Origin: Bradyrhizobium sp. AZCC 2262 | GTDB taxonomy: Bacteria > Pseudomonadota > Alphaproteobacteria > Rhizobiales > Xanthobacteraceae | Length of the DNA stretch: 64,000 nt | Direction: 5' to 3' | NCBI RefSeq assembly: GCF_036924535.1 | Contig: NZ_JAZHRT010000001.1 | Coordinates: forward strand, 1,984,001 to 2,048,000 | Shown here: positions 18,002-26,818 of the stretch, in pieces | Numbering within the stretch: the first letter of the stretch is position 1 | Layout of the letters: every line of letters begins with the position of its first letter | Notes under the pieces: generated by a model | Databases searched by the model: none | The model's input: the letters and a program-made list of their open reading frames with translations, nothing else | What the model was told of the DNA's origin: nothing | Program-made: the position numbers and the translations under genes

Positions 18002-19173
18002 TTCACGACACGCAGGTAGATTGATCGCTTTGTATCATTACTTTTTTCCGCTCGCGCGGCGATCGTTGCCAGATCAAGGTTCGAAAGGTAGGGATCGGGG
18101 CGTTCGGGGGCATCTGCTTCCCAGAAGATCTTGAACTGACCGCCATGCACGGAGCGCGCCAGGCGCGGCGTCAGGAAACAATGATTGTTGTCGGGATCCA
18201 CCCAAACCGGGCCTTGTGGGGAGTCATAGCGATGATTTGCCGCAGCACGACGGACGGCATTGACGTCGACTGAGCCCGCGCGGCGGATGGCGCGAGCCAG
18301 CAGCATCACGCATACATAGGTTGATTGACCGTCGACCGAAGGATGGCTGTCGTCGCCATAGCGGGCCTTCCAGCGCGAGACAAAGGCGCGATTTTCGGGT
18401 CGCTCGATGCTTTCGAAATACGCGGATGACGTGATGCATCCGACGGATGCGGCTTGGCCGATCAGTTTGAGTTCGGGCTCGCACAGGCTGCAACTCAGAA
18501 CCGGAATCGTCAGTCCGGAATGCACGGTGGCGGCGTGGAGCAGCCGCATAAAGGCGTAGCTGGATTCGCCGACAAGTGTGTTGAACACGACCGGCGGCTT
18601 TCGGTCGACGATCTCCTTGACGATATGGTCCACCGCCGTCTCGCCGAGCTCAAGCAGACGTTCCGCGAGGATGTGACCGCCCGCGCTGGTTACGATCTCA
18701 CGAAGCACCCGGTTGGTTTCCCAGGTCCAGACATAGTTGGAGCCGACGCAGAATACATCGCTGGAAATGTGATCGAGCATATGCCGCACCAGCGGCACCA
18801 CCGTGTGATTGGGCGCGGCGCCAACGTAGATGACATTGTCGCTGCTCTCAAACCCCTCATAGCGCGCCGGATGCCAGAGCAATCGCTCGGTGCGTTCGAC
18901 GATCGGAATGACCTGCTTGCGCGATGCCGATGTGTAGCACCCGACGATGTGATCAATCTGTTCGGTGCGGATGAGATCGTCGCATGCGGTGTGATAGGCC
19001 GCGACCACTCCGCCGGGATCGCGCAAGTGCGGGGCAAACGTGAAGTCGAACGCGTCATCCTGGTTGACCTCGTCGACGGCCATCAGCGCGCTCTTCTGCA
19101 TTTCTCCCGCCATCATGGCGTAAGGTCCCGTTCGGGAAAATACGAGACCGAGAGGAATGGACGGCTTGGTCAT
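17998..19173 (-). CDS. amiC: AmiC-like amide sensor (periplasmic-binding-protein fold, no signal peptide)
   Basis: About 391 residues with the type I periplasmic-binding fold used by AmiC and the FmdD/UrtA proteins (PLGLVFSRTGPYAMMAGEMQ at the start). No signal peptide is present, which agrees with a cytoplasmic sensor rather than a transport protein. In Pseudomonas, AmiC binds short amides and releases AmiR. It overlaps amiR by 4 bp and is divergent from the amidase operon. I chose the ATG at 19173; a TTG two codons upstream is also possible. Confidence 0.88.
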   Translation of the reverse strand: MTKPSIPLGLVFSRTGPYAMMAGEMQKSALMAVDEVNQDDAFDFTFAPHLRDPGGVVAAYHTACDDLIRTEQIDHIVGCYTSASRKQVIPIVERTERLLWHPARYEGFESSDNVIYVGAAPNHTVVPLVRHMLDHISSDVFCVGSNYVWTWETNRVLREIVTSAGGHILAERLLELGETAVDHIVKEIVDRKPPVVFNTLVGESSYAFMRLLHAATVHSGLTIPVLSCSLCEPELKLIGQAASVGCITSSAYFESIERPENRAFVSRWKARYGDDSHPSVDGQSTYVCVMLLARAIRRAGSVDVNAVRRAAANHRYDSPQGPVWVDPDNNHCFLTPRLARSVHGGQFKIFWEADAPERPDPYLSNLDLATIAARAEKSNDTKRSIYLRVVK

Positions 19174-19297
19174 CAGCAAGGTCCAGAAAGGAGCAAGGCA
19201 AATTTCTTGATCGCGACAATGTCGGCCTGTCGCCCATGGTCGTCAACCAGTTGCGCGTCATTTGTGCTTCCAGCATAAAAAAGGTGCCAGCCTCTGA

Positions 19298-19327
19298 TTG
19301 ACAAGGCTGTCCGCGCTAAGACACAAT
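19298..19327 (+). promoter_or_regulatory. Probable sigma-70-type promoter of the amidase operon
   Basis: A perfect TTGACA at 19298-19303 is followed after 18 bp by CACAAT at 19322-19327 (four of six matches to TATAAT). Transcription would start near 19335 and give a leader of about 200 nt before the amidase ATG at 19539. That length suits leader-based antitermination by AmiR. Confidence 0.5.
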
Positions 19328-19443
19328 CCTGTGTGACTTAAGTTACGCGCAAGGCGAAAGAGTGCGCAGCCAGCCGACGACGTCTGGGTGACGACCTCGA
19401 AATTTCGTTCTGCCGCCTGGATCTACACGACAACCGATAGTAC

Positions 19444-19490
19444 GGCATGGATGCCATTCGGGGCCTTTTTGGGCCACGGGTGGCTTTTTT
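19444..19490 (+). promoter_or_regulatory. Candidate ANTAR tandem hairpin and terminator in the amidase leader
   Basis: Two small hairpins have six-base loops with A at position 1 and G at position 4, the hallmark of ANTAR RNA sites. GGC-ATGGAT-GCC lies at 19444-19455 and GGGCC-ACGGGT-GGC(TT) at about 19471-19486. The second runs into six T residues (19485-19490). An alternative fold pairs GCCA 19453-19456 with TGGC 19481-19484 and GGCC 19462-19465 with GGCC 19472-19475, giving a terminator that excludes both small hairpins. Stems are short, so confidence is moderate. Confidence 0.55.
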
Positions 19491-19538
19491 CGTTTGTGCA
19501 CTCGGTATTCCCCGGAAACGAGAAATAATGAGTGGATC

Positions 19539-21056
19539 ATGGTAGTTCGCCTTCCGACGTTGCAGCAGATCGATCGTCTCGGATCCGATTTCGGCTTGAC
19601 GCTGACGGCCGACGAAGTTGCCGGCTTTCAGCAGGCGTTCAAGGGACCGCTGGCGTCTTACGGCCGCCTGGAGGAATTGGTGCCGCCTGCCTTGGCGCCC
19701 GTCGCGCCGCGTTCGCCGGGATATCGGCCGCCGGCCTCGGAAAACCCTTACGGGGCGTGGTACTGGAAAACGGACATCAAGACCGGCAGCGACGGATTGC
19801 TGCAGGGCAAGAAGGTCGCCATCAAGGACAACATCTGCGTGGCGGGCGTTCCCATGATGAACGGCTCTGCATTGCTCGAGGGCTACGTCCCGGAAATGGA
19901 CGCCACCGTGGTGACACGGATTCTCGATGCCGGGGGTACCATCGCAGGCAAGGCGGCTTGCGAGGATCTCTGTTTCTCGGGGGCGAGCCATACCTGCGCC
20001 GGCGGGGTCATACGCAATCCGCATAACCCGGCCCATAGTGCCGGCGGCTCATCCGGCGGGAGCGCCGCGCTGGTCGCTGCCGGCGAGGTGCCGATGGCGT
20101 TGGGCGGCGATCAGGGCGGCTCGATCCGCACGCCCTCAAGCTGGTGCGGCGTCTATGGCTTGAAGCCGACCTGGGGCTTGGTACCTACGACCGGATCGAT
20201 GCCGATCAGCTATTCGGTCGATCATTGCGGCCCGATGTGCGCGTCGGTCGAGGATGTGGCGCGCCTGCTGACCGTCATTGCCGGGCACGACGGTTGGGAT
20301 ACACGAACGATCGCAGCGCGCACCGGCGATTACATGGGCGCCCTCGGCAAGTCGGCCCAGGGATTGCGGATAGGCATCCTGCGGGAAGGATTTGGCCATC
20401 CCGAAAGCGATCCCGCGGTTAACGAGAAGGTTCGGAACGCGATTGCGGCGCTGGGCAAGGCCGGCGTCGAAGCTGAGGAAGTGTCGGTGCCCTGGCATCT
20501 CGACGGACCGCATGTCTGGAGCGGCATTATCCTTGAGGGCGCGGCCGAGATGATGCTGAAGGGATATGGCGTCGGCAACAACATCCACGGCTATTATCCG
20601 CTATCGATGCAGGAAGCGTTCGCGCGCGGCATGGGAACGCGGATCAACGACGTCTCGCCGACCGTGAAGCTGGTGCTGATGCTCGGCGAGTATATGCACC
20701 GCCATTATCACGGCCGCTATCATTCGAAGGCGCAAAATCTGCGCGGGCTGCTGCGCCGCGCCTATGACGAGGCGCTGGAAAAGTACGACGTGCTGGCAAT
20801 GCCGACGATCCCCTTTACGGCAACGCCGATACCGCCGCCCGACGCGCCGCTTAACGTCGCCATCGATACTGCGCTGAATATGCAAGCGAATACCTGCTCG
20901 TTCGACGTTTCCGGACACCCTGCCTTTACCGTGCCATGCGGCCGCATTAACGGTTTGCCGGTCGGCCTGATGCTGGTTGGACGGCACTTCGAGGAGGCCA
21001 CGTTGATACGGCTGGCGGCTGCAATCGAAGCCGGCGGCGACTGGAAGCTGAACTAG
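19539..21056 (+). CDS. Amidase (amidase-signature family)
   Basis: 505 residues. The Ser-cisSer-Lys triad is visible: Lys96 (VAIKDNI), Ser171 (AGGSSGGS) and Ser195 (GGDQGGSIR), with the same 75- and 24-residue spacings as in the family. These enzymes hydrolyse amides to acids and ammonia. The sequence resembles amidases of nitrile/amide pathways. It is the first gene after the AmiC/AmiR-type leader, so it is probably amide-inducible. It is clearly related to the second amidase at 26819: triad numbers are identical and lengths differ by one residue. The ATG at 19539 is chosen over a longer frame reaching into the leader. Confidence 0.92.
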   Translation: MVVRLPTLQQIDRLGSDFGLTLTADEVAGFQQAFKGPLASYGRLEELVPPALAPVAPRSPGYRPPASENPYGAWYWKTDIKTGSDGLLQGKKVAIKDNICVAGVPMMNGSALLEGYVPEMDATVVTRILDAGGTIAGKAACEDLCFSGASHTCAGGVIRNPHNPAHSAGGSSGGSAALVAAGEVPMALGGDQGGSIRTPSSWCGVYGLKPTWGLVPTTGSMPISYSVDHCGPMCASVEDVARLLTVIAGHDGWDTRTIAARTGDYMGALGKSAQGLRIGILREGFGHPESDPAVNEKVRNAIAALGKAGVEAEEVSVPWHLDGPHVWSGIILEGAAEMMLKGYGVGNNIHGYYPLSMQEAFARGMGTRINDVSPTVKLVLMLGEYMHRHYHGRYHSKAQNLRGLLRRAYDEALEKYDVLAMPTIPFTATPIPPPDAPLNVAIDTALNMQANTCSFDVSGHPAFTVPCGRINGLPVGLMLVGRHFEEATLIRLAAAIEAGGDWKLN

Positions 21057-21125
21057 GACGGGACAAGGCAACTATCCAATGTCGGCGCGCGATTTGCATC
21101 GCCGCCATGCTCCGAGGATGTCGCG

Positions 21126-22124
21126 ATGACCAACGATCCCTGGCTCAAAACATCGATCATGACCAAGCGCGGCCTTGTCAAAGGACAGGCGGGCAAGCGC
21201 CACGAACTTTCGATCGCAAGGCAAGGCGCCTTCCATTACGTCTACGGGCCTTACGCCAAACCCGTGCTGACGATCGATCCCGGCGACGTCGTCATGGTCG
21301 AGACCGAGGATGCGTTCGGCGGTGTCATCACCAGCGAAAAGGACAGCCCGACCGCGAAACTGAAGTTTCCCTTTCTTAATCCGCAATGCGGCCCGATCGC
21401 CGTCAACGGCATCGAGAAGGGCGATTGTCTCGCCGTGCACATTCAGGCCGTGGAGACGCGGGGCGATCAGCCCGCGGGCAAGACCTGCATCATTCCCGAG
21501 TTCGGCGGCCTGGTTGGTACCGCCTCGACGGCGCTGCTCAATCCGCCCTTGCCGGAGCGGGTGAGAACCATGCACGTCGACAAGGATGGCGTGCGCTGGA
21601 GCGACAAGATCACGCTGCCTTACGAGCCGTTCATCGGAACGATCGGGGTTTCGCCGGAGATCGAGGCCATCTCCTCGCTGCAGCCGGACTACCATGGCGG
21701 CAACATGGATTTGCCGGATGTCGCTCCTGGCGCCATCCTCTACTTCCCGGTGCATGTCAAAGGCGGGTTTCTCTATGTCGGAGATTGCCATGCCACCCAG
21801 GGCGATGGCGAGTTGTCGGGCGTTGCGATCGAACAGCGCGCCACCGTCACGTTCCAGATCGACGTCATCAAGGGCTGGAGCTTTGCCTGGCCGCGGCTTG
21901 AGACGGAAAAATTCTTGATGACGATCGGCAGCGCCCGTCCGCTGGAAGACGCGGCGCGCATCGCCTATCGCGAACTGGTGCGCTGGATGGCAGGCGAATA
22001 CGGCTTCGACGAAATCGACGCCTACATGCTGCTCAGCCAGGCCGGCCGGATCCGGCTCGGTAACATGGTCGACCCGAAATACACGATGGGCGCGTCTATT
22101 CTGAAAAAGTATCTGGTCGCATGA
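21126..22124 (+). CDS. Formamidase/acetamidase family protein
   Basis: 332 residues with the FmdA/AmdA family look: a beta-rich metal-dependent hydrolase with DPGDVVMVETEDAFGG near residue 60 and YVGDCHATQGDGELSGVAIE near 220, where conserved His/Asp/Glu residues lie. Members hydrolyse formamide or acetamide to formate or acetate plus ammonia. It is 69 bp after the first amidase and 29 bp before the transporter's binding protein, as in fmd clusters of methylotrophs where formamidase and an amide ABC importer are joined. It is distinct from the amidase-signature enzymes, so the operon carries two unrelated amide-hydrolysing folds. Confidence 0.9.
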   Translation: MTNDPWLKTSIMTKRGLVKGQAGKRHELSIARQGAFHYVYGPYAKPVLTIDPGDVVMVETEDAFGGVITSEKDSPTAKLKFPFLNPQCGPIAVNGIEKGDCLAVHIQAVETRGDQPAGKTCIIPEFGGLVGTASTALLNPPLPERVRTMHVDKDGVRWSDKITLPYEPFIGTIGVSPEIEAISSLQPDYHGGNMDLPDVAPGAILYFPVHVKGGFLYVGDCHATQGDGELSGVAIEQRATVTFQIDVIKGWSFAWPRLETEKFLMTIGSARPLEDAARIAYRELVRWMAGEYGFDEIDAYMLLSQAGRIRLGNMVDPKYTMGASILKKYLVA

Positions 22125-22153
22125 TTTTTAGCCAATAGAGGAGGAGTACTGCA

Positions 22154-23380
22154 ATGAAAGTAGATCGCAGAAGGTTTCTACAGGGCACGGCCGCCGCCGC
22201 TGCTGCCGGCGCGTTTTCTTCTCCGGCCTGGGCGGCCGACGATCCGATCGGGGTAGCAAGCGTGCACGACCTCTCGGGCGGCCTCGATATCTACGGCAAG
22301 CCGATGGTTGACGCGCTGACACTGGCCGTTGAGGAGGCCAATGCGGCCGGCGGCCTGCTTGGACGCCAGATCAAATTGATCAATTACGATACGCAGTCGA
22401 ACATGCAGCTTTATACGCAGTTCGCGCAGCAAGCCGCGCTGAAGGACAAGGTCGCCGTCGTGCATGGCGGCATCACCTCTGCCTCGCGCGAAGTGATACG
22501 GCCGGTGCTCGACCGTTTCAAGACGCTTTATTTTTACAACACCCAATATGAAGGCGGGGTCTGCGACCGCAACCAGTTCGATACCGGCGTTACGCCGGCG
22601 CAGACCGTGGAAAAGCTCGTGCCCTACGCCATGAAGAAGTGGGGCAAGAAGGTTTATGTCATCGCGGCCGATTACAACTATGGCCAGATCACCTCGCAAT
22701 GGGTGAAGAAATATGTCACCGAAAATGGCGGCGAAGTGCCGTCGATCGACTTCTTCCCGCTCGACGTGACCAATTTCGGCCCGACCATTTCAAAGATCCA
22801 GGCGGCGAAACCTGATTTCGTGTGGTCGGCGTTGGTCGGCGGCGCGCACATCTCATTCTATCGCCAGTGGGCGGCGGCTGGCATGCGCAAGAGCATTCCG
22901 ATGGCGTCGACCACGTTCGCCGTCGGCAACGAACACATTGTGCTGTCGCCCGATGAGTGCAACGGCATGTTGATCTGCTACAATTACTTCCAGGATCTGA
23001 AGAATCCGGTCAACGCGGCCTTCGTTACGGCGTTCCAGAAGCGTTTCGGCGCTGACTATCCGAATATTACCGAGCTTGCGATGGGAACCTATCAGGGGTT
23101 CCGGCTGTGGGCCGAGGCGGTCAAGAAGGCCGGGAGTGTCGACCGGTTGAAGGTCATCGAGGCGCTCGAGACCGGAATCAGCATCGATGCACCCTCGGGC
23201 AAGGTCACGATCGATCCTCCGACCCATCATTGCGTGCTCGACGTTCACATCGCCGAGGTCAATGACAAGAAGCTCAAGGTGCTGGAGGATTTCGCGCAGC
23301 AAAAGCCAGCCGACACCGCTGCGGTGTGCGATCTGATCAAGAACCCGACCGACAACCAGCAATATGTGATCAAGATCTGA
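22154..23380 (+). CDS. Urea/short-chain-amide ABC transporter substrate-binding protein (FmdD/UrtA type)
   Basis: 408 residues. The Tat-type signal peptide MKVDRRRFLQGTAAAAAAG is probably cleaved after AWA near residue 27, followed by the type I binding fold (PIGVASVHDLSGGLDIYGKP). The fold is shared with the sensor AmiC. FmdD and UrtA bind formamide, short amides or urea in the periplasm. GAGGAGG lies about 7 bases before the ATG. The downstream permeases and ATPases complete the importer, and the flanking amidases point to an amide ligand. Confidence 0.88.
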   Translation: MKVDRRRFLQGTAAAAAAGAFSSPAWAADDPIGVASVHDLSGGLDIYGKPMVDALTLAVEEANAAGGLLGRQIKLINYDTQSNMQLYTQFAQQAALKDKVAVVHGGITSASREVIRPVLDRFKTLYFYNTQYEGGVCDRNQFDTGVTPAQTVEKLVPYAMKKWGKKVYVIAADYNYGQITSQWVKKYVTENGGEVPSIDFFPLDVTNFGPTISKIQAAKPDFVWSALVGGAHISFYRQWAAAGMRKSIPMASTTFAVGNEHIVLSPDECNGMLICYNYFQDLKNPVNAAFVTAFQKRFGADYPNITELAMGTYQGFRLWAEAVKKAGSVDRLKVIEALETGISIDAPSGKVTIDPPTHHCVLDVHIAEVNDKKLKVLEDFAQQKPADTAAVCDLIKNPTDNQQYVIKI

Positions 23381-23408
23381 GGCTGGTTGGCCTCAAGCTT
23401 GATTGGGA

Positions 23409-24284
23409 ATGGTGAACGTGGATCTCGTTATACTCCTGGCGATCCAAGTACTCTATGCGATAGCCAGCCTGGCGCTGATCAGCGTCGGGCTGGCGATTAT
23501 CTTCGGCATGATGCGGGTCATCAACCTCGCGCATGGCGAGTTTCTGATGCTCGGCGGCTATGCGGCGATCGTTGCTACCAGCTACGGCGTCAGCATCTGG
23601 ATTTCGATGCTGGTGGTGGCGCCCGTTGTGGTCGGCATCATCGGCATCATCGTCGAGCGGACGATTATCCGGTTTCTCTACGGCCGCATGATCGACACGA
23701 TGCTGGCGACCTGGGGCCTCAGCCTGTTTCTGGTGGGACTGACGACGGCGATCTTCGGCAACACCACCGTCGGCATCTCGGCGCCGCTCGGCAGCTTTCA
23801 GATCGGCGCCTATCGCACCAGCGGATACACACTTTTCGTCATTGCCGTGGCCGTTGTCGTGATGTTTGGCATCTTCGTCGTACTGCGCGGAACACGCCTT
23901 GGCCTGATTGCTCGCGGGACCATGCAAAACGCCAATATGGCGGCGGCGCTTGGCGTCAATCCGCCGCGTGTCTATGCTGTCACGTTCGGGATCGGCGCGG
24001 CCTTGTCGGGATTGGCCGGTGCGGTGTTGGCGCCAGTCTCCGGTGTCTTTCCGACCATCGGCGTCGCCTATGTCGCCAAATCCTTCATCACCGTGATCGG
24101 CGGGGGCGCCGCGATTCTTAGCGGAACGGTTTCCGCATCCACATTGTTTGGTACTATCAATCAACTCGCGACCTTCGCCACGACGCCGGTGTTCGGCGAA
24201 GTGGCGTTGCTGGCAGCCGCGATCGTGCTGATCCGGCTGTTGCCGCAGGGCATTACCGGCCGCTTCTTCCGGAGAGGCCTGTGA
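23409..24284 (+). CDS. ABC permease, UrtB/LivH-like
   Basis: About 291 residues and eight membrane helices. IIFGMMRVINLAHGEFLMLGGY is close to the family signature, with the conserved His-Gly, and FITVIGGGAAILSGTVSAS holds the coupling loop. The ATG at 23409 is used; a TTG two codons upstream is possible and no start has a strong ribosome site. It lies 28 bp after the binding-protein gene and overlaps the next permease by 4 bp. It would form half of the amide/urea-type channel. Confidence 0.9.
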   Translation: MVNVDLVILLAIQVLYAIASLALISVGLAIIFGMMRVINLAHGEFLMLGGYAAIVATSYGVSIWISMLVVAPVVVGIIGIIVERTIIRFLYGRMIDTMLATWGLSLFLVGLTTAIFGNTTVGISAPLGSFQIGAYRTSGYTLFVIAVAVVVMFGIFVVLRGTRLGLIARGTMQNANMAAALGVNPPRVYAVTFGIGAALSGLAGAVLAPVSGVFPTIGVAYVAKSFITVIGGGAAILSGTVSASTLFGTINQLATFATTPVFGEVALLAAAIVLIRLLPQGITGRFFRRGL

Positions 24285-25354
24285 ACGACCGCACCCTCAA
24301 TCACCTCGGTCTTGCGCTGGTCGGCATTGTCGGCGTCGCCTTTCTGGTCCTGACGCCGCGTCTTGCCGAACTCGATGTCGTGCTCGAACTCACGATCTAC
24401 ATGATCATGGCGATCCTGGCGCTCAGCCTCGCATTGATCTGGGGCTATGGCGGCATTCTCTGTTTCGGCCAGTCGGCCTTCTTCGGACTCGGCGCCTACA
24501 CCTATGCGATCGCGATGTTCAATATCGGCGAGAGCACGATACCGCTATTGCTGGCGGTCGCGCTGCCGGCGGTGTTTGCCGCGTTGCTTGGATATTTCAT
24601 GTTCTATGGGCGCATCAGCGATGTCTATCTCGGCGTCATCACGCTGACGGTGACGCTGATCCTGTTCAATTCGGTGAATTCCACCGCGGGTCCGGAATTC
24701 CGCATCGGCGCGGCGCGACTCGGCGGTTTCAACGGCATCCCCGGAATTCCGCCGTTGAATATTCCCGGCAACAAGGCCTGGGTAGTCGACCTCGAAGGCA
24801 TGTTCTATCTCGCGACAGGGGCGCTGCTTGCAACCTATTTCGGATTGCGGTGGCTGCTGGCAAGCCGGTTCGGCCGGATCATTGTCGGCATCCGCGAAAA
24901 CGAGCGGCGCGCTGAGTTGCTGGGGTACGATCCCCGGGCCTACAAGCTTGCGACCTTTACCATCGGCGGAGCGCTCGCCGGCTTTGCCGGTTGCCTGTTC
25001 GCCAACTGGGGCGCGTTCGTGAGTCCGACCATCTTCGGACTGGCGCAGTCCGCGCAGATCATCATTTGGGTGATCGTCGGCGGTCGCGGCACGCTGATCG
25101 GCCCGATCGTCGGCTGCGTCGGCATTCAATGGCTCACGACCGCGTTGGGCGCGAACCAGCCGAGCGGTTCGAACTGGTGGACCAAGCTGTTGGCCAACGC
25201 ACCGTTCATCTTTGGAATAATCCTGATCGCGTTTGTCCTGCTGGTGCCGAAAGGGCTGGTGCCGACGCTCGGAGATTGGGGGCAGGCATTGTTGCGGATA
25301 CGCACCAGGCGTCCGGCAGGGGGCCTGAAGCCGAAGCAGGCGGAGGAGGCATGA
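24281..25354 (+). CDS. ABC permease, UrtC/LivM-like
   Basis: 357 residues and about ten membrane helices. LIWGYGGILCFGQSAFFGLG is the version of the LivM signature seen in urea/amide permeases (CFGQ where many LivM proteins read SLGH). WVIVGGRGTLIGPIVGCVG contains the coupling loop. The start GTG overlaps the previous stop codon (GTGA). The C-terminal tail is polar and basic. It is the second channel subunit of the importer. Confidence 0.9.
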   Translation: MNDRTLNHLGLALVGIVGVAFLVLTPRLAELDVVLELTIYMIMAILALSLALIWGYGGILCFGQSAFFGLGAYTYAIAMFNIGESTIPLLLAVALPAVFAALLGYFMFYGRISDVYLGVITLTVTLILFNSVNSTAGPEFRIGAARLGGFNGIPGIPPLNIPGNKAWVVDLEGMFYLATGALLATYFGLRWLLASRFGRIIVGIRENERRAELLGYDPRAYKLATFTIGGALAGFAGCLFANWGAFVSPTIFGLAQSAQIIIWVIVGGRGTLIGPIVGCVGIQWLTTALGANQPSGSNWWTKLLANAPFIFGIILIAFVLLVPKGLVPTLGDWGQALLRIRTRRPAGGLKPKQAEEA

Positions 25355-26076
25355 TGGCCGCGCCGCTCCTGGAAACCCGCGATCTCAGCATGCATTTCGG
25401 CGGCGTGAAGGCGGTACGCAACGTCAACTTCACGCTCGCCGAAGGCGAACTGCGTTGTCTGATTGGCCCCAATGGCGCGGGAAAGAGCACGTTCTTCAAG
25501 ATGCTCACTGGCCAGCTTGAGCCGAGCGAGGGCGAGGTACGCTTCCGCGGACAGGACATCTCCCATGCCCACGCCCATCAGATCGCGCGTCTCGGCATCG
25601 GCATCAAGACCCAGGTGCCGAACGTTTTCGACGGTCTCTCCGTGCGCGAAAATATCTGGCTCTCGGCAAACCGCATCCATTCCGGGGCGCATGCCGATCG
25701 CGTGGTCGACGAAATGCTCGAGCGTATCGGGTTGACGGGCGTCGCCGGGCGGCTGGTCGGCCAGCTCGCCCACGGCCAGCGGCAATGGGTCGAGCTTGGC
25801 ATCGTGCTGTCGACCGATCCTGAACTGATCCTGCTGGACGAACCCGCTGCCGGCATGACGCATGACGAGGTCCACAAGACCGCCGAACTCGTGCGCGAGA
25901 TCAATCGCAGCAAGGCACTCATCGTCGTCGAGCACGACATGCAGTTCATCCGCATGATCGCCAAGCAGGTGACGGTGTTCAATCAGGGCAGTGTGCTGGT
26001 GGAGGATGCGGTGGAGAATATCCTGCGCAACCCCCTGGTGCGCGACATCTATCTTGGCAAACAGGCGGCGGCATGA
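25351..26076 (+). CDS. ABC ATP-binding protein, UrtD/LivG-like
   Basis: 241 residues: Walker A GPNGAGKSTFFK, Walker B LILLDEPAAGM and switch histidine VEHDMQF. The signature LAHGQRQWVELG departs from LSGGQ in the way typical of UrtD-type subunits, which supports a urea/amide transporter. The start overlaps the permease stop codon (ATGA); the next in-frame ATG is one codon later. It overlaps the following ATPase gene by 4 bp. Confidence 0.92.
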   Translation: MMAAPLLETRDLSMHFGGVKAVRNVNFTLAEGELRCLIGPNGAGKSTFFKMLTGQLEPSEGEVRFRGQDISHAHAHQIARLGIGIKTQVPNVFDGLSVRENIWLSANRIHSGAHADRVVDEMLERIGLTGVAGRLVGQLAHGQRQWVELGIVLSTDPELILLDEPAAGMTHDEVHKTAELVREINRSKALIVVEHDMQFIRMIAKQVTVFNQGSVLVEDAVENILRNPLVRDIYLGKQAAA

Positions 26077-26780
26077 TGCTCGATGTACGGGGCTTGCGAA
26101 CAGGCTACGGCCGCATTCCGATCCTCAACGGGGTCAGCTTCGCCGTCAACGAGGGCGAGTTCATCGGGATCCTCGGACATAACGGCATGGGGAAGACGAC
26201 GCTGCTCAAGGCGTTGATGGGGTTCTTGCCGGCGACCGGCGGACGCGTACAGTTCTCCGGCGACGACATCACGGCACTCGAACCGCATCGCCGCGCGCGA
26301 TTGGGGCTCGGTTATGTGCCGCAGGGCCGCGAAATCTTTCCGGCGCTCACGGTTCACGACAATCTGCGCATGGGGTGCAGCAAGCAAGGCAGTGATGAAC
26401 TCGAAACGATCGCCGAGGTGCTGGAGCAATTTCCCCGCCTCAAGCCGTTGCTCGAGCGTCTCGGTGGGGCGCTTTCGGGCGGTGAGCAGCAACTGTTGGC
26501 GATGGCGCGCTGCCTCTGCGGCAAACCGCGGCTTGTGCTGCTCGACGAGCCGACCGAGGGCATCCAGCCCTCGATCATCGACGAGATCGTCGAGACCTTG
26601 CAGCGGCTGCGCGCGAGCAGCGGGCTGACCATGATCCTGGTCGAGCAGAATCTCGACTTCATCGCCGCGCTCTCGCAGCGGATTCTCATCATTCAAAAAG
26701 GCGCCATTACCCGGGAAGTACAGCCGGGCGAGCTCGGCGATCCAAGTCTTGTCGGAGAGTTTATCGGAATTACCACCTAG
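26073..26780 (+). CDS. ABC ATP-binding protein, UrtE/LivF-like
   Basis: 235 residues: Walker A GHNGMGKTTLLK, signature LSGGEQQLLAM, Walker B LVLLDEPTEGIQPSI and LVEQNLDF with Gln in place of the switch His, as is usual in LivF/UrtE subunits. TEGIQPSIID is especially typical of UrtE-type proteins. The start overlaps the previous gene's stop codon. It completes the amide importer and is followed 38 bp later by the second amidase. Confidence 0.92.
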   Translation: MMLDVRGLRTGYGRIPILNGVSFAVNEGEFIGILGHNGMGKTTLLKALMGFLPATGGRVQFSGDDITALEPHRRARLGLGYVPQGREIFPALTVHDNLRMGCSKQGSDELETIAEVLEQFPRLKPLLERLGGALSGGEQQLLAMARCLCGKPRLVLLDEPTEGIQPSIIDEIVETLQRLRASSGLTMILVEQNLDFIAALSQRILIIQKGAITREVQPGELGDPSLVGEFIGITT

Positions 26781-26818
26781 CCCGATCCAGCGGGCAGTGA
26801 GCACAGGGAGAATATGCC

